From Pseudomonadota bacterium (lineage in GTDB: Bacteria; Pseudomonadota; Alphaproteobacteria; Rhizobiales; Tepidamorphaceae): 64,000 bases of DNA. Shown here piece by piece: positions 42,669-49,845 of the stretch. The position numbers were made by a program, and so were the translations under genes. Each line of letters opens with the position of its first letter. Position 1 is the stretch's first letter. The DNA lies in assembly GCA_023458595.1 (NCBI GenBank), contig JAEWYT010000023.1, forward strand, positions 1 to 64,000, given 5' to 3'. The notes under the pieces were generated by a model. That model did no database searches and was not told the DNA's origin. It worked only from the letters and a program-made list of their open reading frames with translations.

Positions 42669-43982
42669 ATGTCCGGCCTCGTCGCAGCCATGGCTTTGCG
42701 CTCAATGACCTATCCGGCTCCCACTTTCTCTGGTCAAGTTGAGACCCTTTCAAAGCGGCTCAACCAGAACTGCTTTTGCGTCACGCTCGACCGAGGGTCG
42801 CTTTGCGAGGCGCTGGAGCACGAGGCTGGCGATCCAGCGTTCTGCGAGACTTTCATCCGCCCCAAGGCCCACTTGTTCTCGAACGTGCCGGTGTTTCTCT
42901 CAGCCACGGAGGTGGCCGAGATGCAGAAGGTGGTGGCCGCTGTCGAAACAACGGCTCGGCTCGCCGCATATCAAGCCGCGGTTCTCTCCTGGGCACCTGA
43001 AATCTCGCATGCGGACCACGGGCCGGTTGGTGCAATGATGGGCTACGACTTCCATCTTGGCGAAGACGGTCCCCGGCTCATCGAGATCAATACCAACGCC
43101 GGCGGGGCATTCCTCAATGCCCTTCTTGCAAAGGCGCAGCGCAAGTGTTGTGCCGAAATGGACATGCCACTGACGCCGCACACCTTTGAGGACGCGGCGG
43201 TTCACATGTTTCAGGACGAATGGATGCGCCAGCGGGGAGCCGGCGCCGCACATCGGATCGCTATCGTCGACGACAGGCCGGAGGAACAGTTTCTCTATCC
43301 TGAGTTTGTGCTCGTACGGCAAGTTCTGGCCGCGCGAGGCGTGGACGCGGTTATCACGGATGCCAGCCATCTTCGCTACGAGGCGGGCCGGCTCAGCGTC
43401 GAGGGCAGGCAAGTCGACCTCGTGTATAACCGCGTCACCGACTTCGCGTTTGATCAGCCAGAGCACAGAGCGCTGCGTGAGGCCTACCGCGATGGCGCGG
43501 TGGTCGTAACGCCGAATCCGCACAACCACGCCCTTCTTGCCGACAAGCGCAACCTTTCGCTGCTCTCCGACCCTGCGCTACTCGAGTCTTGGGGTGCGCA
43601 ACCAGAAATTATTGCGCCTCTCAAAGCCGTCCCACGCACTGTCCTTGTCACCCCAGAGAACGCCGACGAACTCTGGAGCTGCCGAAAGAACCTTTTCTTC
43701 AAGCCGACGGGCGGACATGGCGGGAAGGCAGTGTACCGCGGCGACAAGGTGACGAAAGGCGTCTGGTCACAAATTGAGCGGGGCGGCTACGTTGCCCAGA
43801 CCCTGGTCCGGCCGAACGAGCGCATGATCAAGATCGACGAGGCGCCGCAGGCGCGCAAGATGGACGTTCGGCTGTATACCTACGACGGGCAGGTGCTTCT
43901 GGTGGCTGCGCGCCTCTACCAAGGCCAGACCACAAATTTCAGGACCCCAGGTGGCGGGTTCGCTCCGGTGTTTGTGGTGTAG
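42669..43982 (+). CDS. ATP-grasp-like protein with permuted motif order
   Basis: A 437-residue protein. An ATP-grasp metal-binding motif, GPRLIEINTNAGGAF, appears early (about 138-152), whereas the nucleotide-binding FFKPTGGHGGKAVYRG lies at about 342-357 and a second strand region, DVRLYTYDGQVLLVAARLY, follows near the C-terminus. In ordinary ATP-grasp enzymes the lysine/glycine loop precedes the ExN motif, so the fold looks circularly permuted. It probably forms an amide, peptide or acyl-phosphate bond with ATP. The substrate is unknown; pairing with type II GAPDH is the only hint. Confidence 0.75.
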   Translation: MSGLVAAMALRSMTYPAPTFSGQVETLSKRLNQNCFCVTLDRGSLCEALEHEAGDPAFCETFIRPKAHLFSNVPVFLSATEVAEMQKVVAAVETTARLAAYQAAVLSWAPEISHADHGPVGAMMGYDFHLGEDGPRLIEINTNAGGAFLNALLAKAQRKCCAEMDMPLTPHTFEDAAVHMFQDEWMRQRGAGAAHRIAIVDDRPEEQFLYPEFVLVRQVLAARGVDAVITDASHLRYEAGRLSVEGRQVDLVYNRVTDFAFDQPEHRALREAYRDGAVVVTPNPHNHALLADKRNLSLLSDPALLESWGAQPEIIAPLKAVPRTVLVTPENADELWSCRKNLFFKPTGGHGGKAVYRGDKVTKGVWSQIERGGYVAQTLVRPNERMIKIDEAPQARKMDVRLYTYDGQVLLVAARLYQGQTTNFRTPGGGFAPVFVV

Positions 43983-44175
43983 AAGCCCAGCAATTCTCGC
44001 CATTTCGGGGAGGGTATGTCAGAGAACGTTGGATATGTGGGTCTTTCCCTCCGCCAGCCTTCCGAAGGCTAATCTACTGAATTATAAACACTTTATACGA
44101 TTCGATTGGCCTTTTGGCCTGGGTCGGCGCTGAATGTTGTGCAACAAAGTGCGCAACATTCGGGGTTCGACGAAC
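43983..44175. other. Intergenic region at island boundary
   Basis: About 190 bases, more AT-rich around 44070-44105. It contains the palindrome GCCTTCCGAAGGC (44057-44069) and a partial repeat of GCAACA upstream of the truncated integrase. No tRNA can be folded here. It may be the remains of an attachment region. Confidence 0.35.
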
Positions 44176-44301
44176 ATGACGGATTTCATCGGTCGCAGAT
44201 CGGGCTTCTGGTACTACGTCCGCCAAGTGCCGACGGAGTACGCAGCACTTGATAGGCGCGGCCCCGTCAAGGCGACCACCAAGGTACGTATCGCTGACTG
44301 A
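44176..44301 (+). pseudogene. Truncated tyrosine integrase (DUF6538-type N-terminus)
   Basis: A 41-residue frame, MTDFIGRRSGFWYYVRQVPTEY onward in part, matches the N-terminal DUF6538 segment of phage/island tyrosine recombinases (RRxGFWYxVRxVPxEFAxLDRRG). It stops where the IS3-type left end begins; the catalytic domain is gone. It marks a former genomic island boundary. Confidence 0.7.
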
Positions 44302-45272
44302 TCGGCCCCCATTGAATGGGTCCACCTTGGAGTATGGTTTTGGCCATGAAGGAGGACCACGATAGCACACAAGCGACACGAGCCCGAAGAGATCGTCACG
44401 AAGCTTCGGCAGGCTGAAGTCCTGCGGGGCCAGGGCATGCCGATGGCGAATGCCGTGCGGCAGATCGGCGTTTCGGAACTCATGTTCTACAGGTGGCGCA
44501 AGCAGCATGGCGGCATGAGCCGGACCAGCTTCGTCAGCTGAAAGAGCCTGAGAAAGAGAACGGGCGGCTTCGCAAGGCGGTTGCCGAACTGACGCTGGAC
44601 AAGCTGATCCTGACGGAGGCGGCGCAGGGAAACATCTAAGCCCCTCGCGTCGCCGTGCCTGCATCGACCATGTTCGCCCGGTTTCTTGCCAAAGCGCGTA
44701 TCGGAGCGCCGGGTATGCCGCGTGCTGAGGCAGCACCGCTCCACGCAGCGCCGCACTCCGGCGGCCGGGGCGACGAGCAGCAGCTGACTGAGGACATTGT
44801 CGCCCTGGCCCGCCGCTATGGCCGCTACGGCTATCACAGGATCGACGGGCTCCTGCGCACAGCCAAGTGGGCTGGGTGGTCAACGACAAGCGGGGCGAGC
44901 GCATCTGGCGGCACGAGAGGCTGAAGCTTCCAGCCAAACAACCGAAGAAGCGCCGGCTGGCTCGCCGACGGATCATGCATCCGCCTGCGCGCCGGGTGGC
45001 CCAACCATGTCTGGTCCTACGACTTCGTCGAGGACCGCACCCATGATGGAAGGACGTATCGCCCGCTCAACGTGATCGACGAGTTCACGCATGAGGCACT
45101 GACGATCCGTATCGATCGCGAGCTCAACTCCACCGACGTCGTCGACGTCCTGTCCGACCCGTTCATCTTGCGTGGTGTGCCCGAGCACGTTCGTTCAGAC
45201 AACGGCCCGAAGTTCATCGCCGGGGACCGTACAGGACTGGATCGCCGCGGTGGGCGCCAAGACCGCCTCTGA
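44299..45272 (+). mobile_element. Decayed IS3-family insertion sequence, right end missing
   Basis: The left end (TGACTGATCGGCCCCCATTG at 44299) resembles IS3-family termini and directly follows the integrase fragment. The body contains degenerate orfA and orfB. No matching inverted right end was found before the aioX promoter, so the right side is deleted. Integration at the integrase gene is seen directly. Confidence 0.7.
44362..45272 (+). pseudogene. IS3-family transposase orfA/orfB remnants
   Basis: orfA: from 44362 (start codon now ATA) the HTH protein reads HKRHEPEEIVTKLRQAEVLRG, then a one-base deletion near 44525 shifts SRDQLRQLKE into a stop; the leucine-zipper part continues to 44639. 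orfB: fragments in at least three frames, including the LTEDIVALARRYGRYGYHRI region (44780-44850) and the DDE-domain part IDEFTHEALTIRIDREL and LRGVPEHVRSDNGPKF (45072-45240). It ends abruptly after IAAVGAKTA. Not functional. Confidence 0.85.
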
Positions 45273-45482
45273 TCTGAAACCGACGCTTTGTTCACCGTTG
45301 GAATCTCTAGGTCATCAACGGAGGTCGGAAGATCTTCGTTGTGCAGATCACGGCCGCATGAGGTTTCGGATGTTCGCTGGATTTTTTTCGACTTAGCGAG
45401 CGGCGACGGTTCGGCGGGGGCATCATTGAAATCTTCCCAGACAACAACTCGCGAAGTATCATTCTTAGTAGAGGGAGGAGAG
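45273..45482. promoter_or_regulatory. Presumed aioX promoter region
   Basis: 210 bases between the IS remnant and aioX. It ends in GAGGGAGGAGAG just before the ATG, a strong ribosome site. It has no copy of the GTTCGGAAATCC repeat that precedes aioBA and no TGGCAC-N5-TTGC element, so a different (sigma-70) promoter is expected for the regulators. Confidence 0.4.
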
Positions 45483-46382
45483 ATGCCGAGAAGCGACACC
45501 GCGAAAGAGCGGGCGCCTCGCGGCGATACGCGTGTAAGCCGCCGGCGGCTCCTGGCCGGGGCGGCAGTCGCGATCGTCGCCGGACGCGGACCAGCTTTGG
45601 CCAGGACGCCGATACGGTTCGGCCTGACACCGGTGTTCCTCACCAACGATCTGGAGCTGCTGTCCAAGCTCAAAACCTACCTCGAGGGGGCAACCGGCTA
45701 CCCGGTCCAACTCGTCACCAGGCGAACGTACCAGGAGATCACGTCGCTTCTGGTGTCGAGCCAGCTCGATGCTGCTTGGATATGCGGGTATCCGTATGTC
45801 CAGTACCGGGATCAGCTTTCCCTAGTCGGCGTTCCTGTCTGGCATGGCAAGCCGCTCTATCAATCGTATCTGATCGTGAAGGACGACAGAGACGTCGGCA
45901 CGGCCGAGGAGCTGCGCGGCGACATTCACGCCTTCTCCGATCCCAACTCGAACTCCGGCTTTCTCGTCACACGGGCGCTGCTGGCCGACTGGGGGGAGAC
46001 ACCGGACAGCTTCTTCCGAAGTTCGTTCTATACCTACGGCCACCGCAACGTGATCCGTGCGGTCGGCTCGGGTCTCGCCGGCAGCGGCAGCGTGGACGGC
46101 TACGTGTGGGAGGTCGTTCGCGAGGTAGAGCCCGAGCTCGCCGGCGCCACCAGGATCGTTCGCAGATCGGAGTGGCTCGGCTTCCCGCCGGTGGCCGCGT
46201 CGAGCAGGCTGGCATCGTCTCCGGCCGTTCTCGCGTTCACGTCGGCGCTCCTCGGCATGGCCGGCGACCCGCTCGGCCGGGAGGTGCTCGGCATGTTGAA
46301 GCTCGATGGATTCGTGGCGAGCGAGACAGCTTTGTTCGACGCGATTGCCGCCAAGTACGACAAGATCCGGAGCGCGGGATGA
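45483..46382 (+). CDS. aioX: Arsenite-sensing periplasmic binding protein AioX
   Basis: A 299-residue PhnD-type periplasmic binding protein with an N-terminal Arg-rich Tat-like signal (SRRRLLAGAAVAIVAG). Core elements: RFGLTPVFLTNDLELLSKL, TSLLVSSQLDAAWICGYPY (with the cysteine C108 expected to bind As(III)) and FSDPNSNSGFLV. It lies directly upstream of, and overlaps, the sensor kinase gene. In rhizobia AioX binds arsenite and is needed for AioS-AioR signalling. The identification rests on family plus the complete aioXSRBA order. Confidence 0.92.
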   Translation: MPRSDTAKERAPRGDTRVSRRRLLAGAAVAIVAGRGPALARTPIRFGLTPVFLTNDLELLSKLKTYLEGATGYPVQLVTRRTYQEITSLLVSSQLDAAWICGYPYVQYRDQLSLVGVPVWHGKPLYQSYLIVKDDRDVGTAEELRGDIHAFSDPNSNSGFLVTRALLADWGETPDSFFRSSFYTYGHRNVIRAVGSGLAGSGSVDGYVWEVVREVEPELAGATRIVRRSEWLGFPPVAASSRLASSPAVLAFTSALLGMAGDPLGREVLGMLKLDGFVASETALFDAIAAKYDKIRSAG

Positions 46383-47839
46383 GGGGTATCGGCACCCTGC
46401 CCCTGACGGTCCGCGTTCCCGCCGTGGTCGCGCTGCTCATGATCGCGGTCAGTGTCGCCGTTTCCGAACTCGTCCTCTCGCGACTGATCGACACGCAGGA
46501 GCGCCATCTGCGGGCGATCACAGGTGCATACTTGGACGGTTTGTCCTCTTCTCTGCTCCCTCACGTGATGCGCGGCGACGTATGGGAGGTATTCGACGTG
46601 CTCGACAGGGCGCGCGATCGTTACGAGGCCCTGCGTCCTATAGAGACGGTCGTCACGGGTGCCGACGCCCGCATCATCGCCGCCACCGATCCGGCCAAAG
46701 CCCCGACGCTTTCGCCGCTGCCGGCGGAGTTCAGCGACCGCTTTGCCCGCAGCGACATCGCGACCGACGGTGACGAGGACCGCGCCTATGCGCGGCGCAT
46801 ACTCACGCACCAAGGACAGACGATCGGCGCCATCTACGCCGCCCTCGACATCTCGCATCTCGCGGCCGAGCGCGCCGATGTCGTACGCACGTTGCTCCTC
46901 AGCAACGCACTATTGACTCTGCTGCTCGCAGGTGTCGGCTATTTCGCCACGCGGCGAATGGTTATGCCCATGCGCATACTCGGAGAGCATCTGCGTAGCA
47001 GCCTCGACAGCGTCCCCGAGCCGATACCGGCCTGGATGATGCCCCGATCGGGCAGCGAGGCCCGGCGGCTGTTCGACAGCTACAACGCACTCGTGCGAGC
47101 CGAACGCGAGCGGGAGGAGCTGACGTTGAAGCTCGCGGAAGAAGAACGCCTCGCTTCGCTCGGACGACTCGCATCGGGAATGGCTCACGAGATAAACAAT
47201 CCTCTGGGCGGCCTGTTCAACGCGCTGGACACCATCAAACGCCACGGCGAAGCCGCCCCCGTGCGCGAGACCGCGGTCAGCCTCGTCGAACGCGGCCTTA
47301 ACGGAATTCGGGATGTTGTCGCGGCTGCGCTGCACACCTACCGGCCGGACCGGTCGCCGCACCCCTTCGGTCCCTCCGACGTGGAAGACCTGCGCCTGCT
47401 TATCCGTCCCGAACTGCGCCGCCGCGCACTCGACCTCGTTTGGTCGAACGAGCTGATCGAGGGGGTGGACGTCCCGAATGCGCCGATGCGGCAGGCGGTT
47501 CTGAATCTGCTCCTGAACGCCTGCGCGGCGGCGCCGCACGGCGGTCGCATCGGGTTGCGGGCGGTCAGACGCAGCGAAACCGTGGAAATCGAGGTCGGCG
47601 ACAGCGGCGAGGGGCTTCCCGACAGCGCCGTCGTCATCCTGACGACGCCGACCGTTCCGGCGCCGATCGGGACAGGCAACGGCCTCGGCCTCTGGATGGT
47701 CCGCCGATCGGTAACGGAGATCGGCGGCGCCATCGTGGCGGCACGCAGCGAACTTGGAGGGGCGCTCGTACGGATCGTCATACCCGTGACGAAAGGGATT
47801 TCCAACCAACCGGACTCGAGGACCGACAATGCCGCTTGA
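46379..47839 (+). CDS. aioS: Arsenite-responsive sensor histidine kinase AioS
   Basis: A 486-residue kinase. Membrane segments at about 13-34 and 171-190 enclose a periplasmic sensor domain; a HAMP-like linker follows. The phospho-acceptor is His270 in SGMAHEINNPLGG. The ATP-binding domain carries NLLLNACAAAPHGG (N box), GDSGEGLPD and GTGNGLGLWMV. It overlaps aioX by ATGA and aioR by 11 bases. It is thought to phosphorylate AioR when AioX reports arsenite. Confidence 0.93.
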   Translation: MRGIGTLPLTVRVPAVVALLMIAVSVAVSELVLSRLIDTQERHLRAITGAYLDGLSSSLLPHVMRGDVWEVFDVLDRARDRYEALRPIETVVTGADARIIAATDPAKAPTLSPLPAEFSDRFARSDIATDGDEDRAYARRILTHQGQTIGAIYAALDISHLAAERADVVRTLLLSNALLTLLLAGVGYFATRRMVMPMRILGEHLRSSLDSVPEPIPAWMMPRSGSEARRLFDSYNALVRAEREREELTLKLAEEERLASLGRLASGMAHEINNPLGGLFNALDTIKRHGEAAPVRETAVSLVERGLNGIRDVVAAALHTYRPDRSPHPFGPSDVEDLRLLIRPELRRRALDLVWSNELIEGVDVPNAPMRQAVLNLLLNACAAAPHGGRIGLRAVRRSETVEIEVGDSGEGLPDSAVVILTTPTVPAPIGTGNGLGLWMVRRSVTEIGGAIVAARSELGGALVRIVIPVTKGISNQPDSRTDNAA

Positions 47840-49139
47840 AAACCGCGTCGTCGGCTTGCTGGAAGACGATCCGATCATGGGTGGGTCGCTCGCGCAGCGG
47901 CTCGCGCTCGAAGGGGCCAGCGTACGATGGTGGCAAACCGGCCGCGAGGCCGTCGAGGCCCTGGCGAGCGCTTCGCCGCCCGATGCCCTGATCTGCGATA
48001 TCCGCCTGCCCGACATGTCCGGGGAGGACGTGTTCCGTTCGGTCGCCGCCAGTACGACGGACCTGCCGGTCCTGTTCATGACGGCCTATGGCGACATCGA
48101 CCAGGCCGTCCAGCTCATGCGGTCGGGGGCGGCGGACTACATCACCAAGCCGTTCGACATGAGTCAGTTCCTGGACCGGCTGTCGGCGCTGATGCGGGAA
48201 CGGCGCGACGACGGGCGGCCGGCACTCGGCGTATCGTCGGCCATGCGTGAGGTCGAGCACTTCCTGTCGCGGATCGCCGCGCAGCCGGGACCCGTCCTGA
48301 TCACGGGCGAAACCGGCGTCGGCAAGGAGGTGACCGCCCGCCATCTTCACAGCCTGTCGCGGCCGAAATCTCCCTTCGTCGCGGTCAACTGCGCGGCGAT
48401 CCCGGCCGACCTGCTGGAAAGCGAGATCTTCGGCCACGAGAGGGGCGCCTTCACCGGGGCGCAGAGCCGCCATCTCGGCTACGCGGAACGGGCGCGGGAC
48501 GGCATTCTCTTCCTCGACGAGATCGGCGAGATGCCCGCATCGCTTCAGGCGAAGCTTCTGCGTTTGATCGAGGATCGCAGTTTCCACCGCGTCGGCGGCG
48601 AGGCGCCGGTGCACTTCCGGGCGCGCATCGTGACGGCGACGAACTGCGATCTCTGCAAAGCGATCGCCGAAGGCCGTTTTCGCGAGGACCTGCTGTTCAG
48701 GCTCGACACGTTCTCAATCGAGATTCCGCCGCTACGCAAACGACACGAGGACATCGGCTGGCTGCTCGACCGGTTCGTCGGCGAATTCCTGGACACGAGC
48801 ACGGGTCACCTCAGGGGCACGAGCGCCCTGGCCGTGGAAGCAGCGCTGGGCCACGATTGGCCGGGCAACGCGCGCGAACTGCGCAATCGGGTCGAACGGG
48901 CCGTCGCGCTTTCAACGGGCGAACTGCTGATGCCCGCGGACCTGTTCCCGCCGCGACGGAGCGATCAGGCGGTGTCGAGCAGCGGCCCGCTTGCGGACAT
49001 TCGCGATGCGGCGGAGAGGCGAGCGATCGAGAGCGCCCTGAGGGATACCGGCGGCCAGGTCCAGGAGACCGCGCGGTTGCTGGGCGTTTCCCGCACCACG
49101 TTGTGGGAGAAGATGAAGCGACTGGGTTTGAGCGACTGA
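47829..49139 (+). CDS. aioR: Sigma-54-dependent response regulator AioR
   Basis: A 436-residue NtrC-type regulator. Receiver domain: acidic pocket LEDDP and phospho-acceptor Asp57 (ICDIRLPDM). AAA+ domain: Walker A GETGVGKE at 160-167, the sigma-54 contact GAFTGA at 206-211 and Walker B ILFLDEIGE. C-terminal Fis-type HTH: QETARLLGVSRTTLWEKMKRL. It activates aioBA transcription with sigma-54; a matching -24/-12 promoter lies 112 bases downstream of its stop. Confidence 0.95.
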   Translation: MPLENRVVGLLEDDPIMGGSLAQRLALEGASVRWWQTGREAVEALASASPPDALICDIRLPDMSGEDVFRSVAASTTDLPVLFMTAYGDIDQAVQLMRSGAADYITKPFDMSQFLDRLSALMRERRDDGRPALGVSSAMREVEHFLSRIAAQPGPVLITGETGVGKEVTARHLHSLSRPKSPFVAVNCAAIPADLLESEIFGHERGAFTGAQSRHLGYAERARDGILFLDEIGEMPASLQAKLLRLIEDRSFHRVGGEAPVHFRARIVTATNCDLCKAIAEGRFREDLLFRLDTFSIEIPPLRKRHEDIGWLLDRFVGEFLDTSTGHLRGTSALAVEAALGHDWPGNARELRNRVERAVALSTGELLMPADLFPPRRSDQAVSSSGPLADIRDAAERRAIESALRDTGGQVQETARLLGVSRTTLWEKMKRLGLSD

Positions 49140-49140
49140 C

Positions 49141-49181
49141 GTTCGGAAATCCTGACGCAGCCGTTGTGTGTTCGGAAATCC
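49141..49181 (+). promoter_or_regulatory. Direct repeat, candidate AioR-binding enhancer
   Basis: GTTCGGAAATCC occurs twice, at 49141-49152 and 49170-49181, 29 bases apart (near three helical turns). The pair is 70-110 bases upstream of the sigma-54 promoter, the usual position for an NtrC-type enhancer. Each unit contains the dyad GGA-AA-TCC. Confidence 0.65.
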
Positions 49182-49250
49182 AAACGGGGATCAACCCGCG
49201 CACCACAGGAATATTTATCAATATCAATTAGTTAGATTGTCGCCCCGCAG

Positions 49251-49266
49251 TGGCATGCCCTTCGCA
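49251..49266 (+). promoter_or_regulatory. Sigma-54 promoter of aioBA
   Basis: TGGCATGCCCTTCGCA matches the consensus TGGCACG-N4-TTGCW with two changes (C to T after TGGCA; TTGC to TCGC) and the exact GG/GC spacing. It lies 46 bases upstream of the aioB start and downstream of the candidate enhancer. Confidence 0.8.
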
Positions 49267-49311
49267 TCTCCTCCCTCCGCCGGATCTACACGGCGAACTG
49301 GAGGAGACCCC

Positions 49312-49833
49312 ATGAAGAGATGCACGAAGATGGTCGACATCGGCCGTCGGCAGTTCCTGCGCGGCAGCGCGTTCGCTGCGGCGGGTGTCGCCGCGGCCGC
49401 GACGTTGCCGGCCGAGGCCAAGGCCGCTCCTGCAGCGGCGCGCGTCGACTATCCGTCGAATCGCCTGGCAAACATCGGTGACCTGAAGCTCAACGAGCCC
49501 CTCGACGTCACCTATCCGGACGACGAGGCGCCGGGCGTCCTGCTGAAGCTCGGATCGCCGGTCGAGGGCGGCATCGGACCGGACGGCGACATCGTCGGCT
49601 TCACCACCGTCTGCCCGCACAAGGGGTTTCCGCTGTCCTACAACGCCGACGATCGCACCTTCAACTGCCCCGGCCATTATTCCCGCTTCGACCCGGAACA
49701 GGGCGGGCAGCAGATCTGGGGCCAGTCGACCATGAACCTTCCGCAGTACGTGCTGCGGGTCGACGACAAGGGCGACATCTACGCCGAGGGCGTGGACGAG
49801 TTGCTCTACGGCCGTCTGTCGAACGTGCTCTGA
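49312..49833 (+). CDS. aioB: Arsenite oxidase small subunit, Rieske protein AioB
   Basis: A 173-residue Rieske [2Fe-2S] protein. A twin-arginine signal (GRRQFLRGSAFAAAG) exports the folded complex. The cluster ligands are C101-P-H103 in CPHKGFPLSY and C119-P-G-H122 in CPGHYSRFD. The positions that carry a disulfide in many Rieske proteins are F106 and G121 here, so no disulfide can form. It transfers electrons from AioA to cytochrome c or azurin-type acceptors. GGAGGAG precedes the ATG. Confidence 0.95.
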   Translation: MKRCTKMVDIGRRQFLRGSAFAAAGVAAAATLPAEAKAAPAAARVDYPSNRLANIGDLKLNEPLDVTYPDDEAPGVLLKLGSPVEGGIGPDGDIVGFTTVCPHKGFPLSYNADDRTFNCPGHYSRFDPEQGGQQIWGQSTMNLPQYVLRVDDKGDIYAEGVDELLYGRLSNVL

Positions 49834-49845
49834 GGGGAGGCAACC

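Noticed and set aside
44041..44060. CCCTCCGCCA resembling the 3' end of tRNA-Ser
   Set aside because: No T-arm or acceptor stem can be paired upstream; only the last ten bases look similar, so I do not call a tRNA or an att site.
44515..44640. Possible programmed frameshift between IS3 orfA and orfB
   Set aside because: The shift in orfA is a one-base deletion in the middle of a conserved helix, the start codon is lost and orfB has further shifts; this is decay, not programming.
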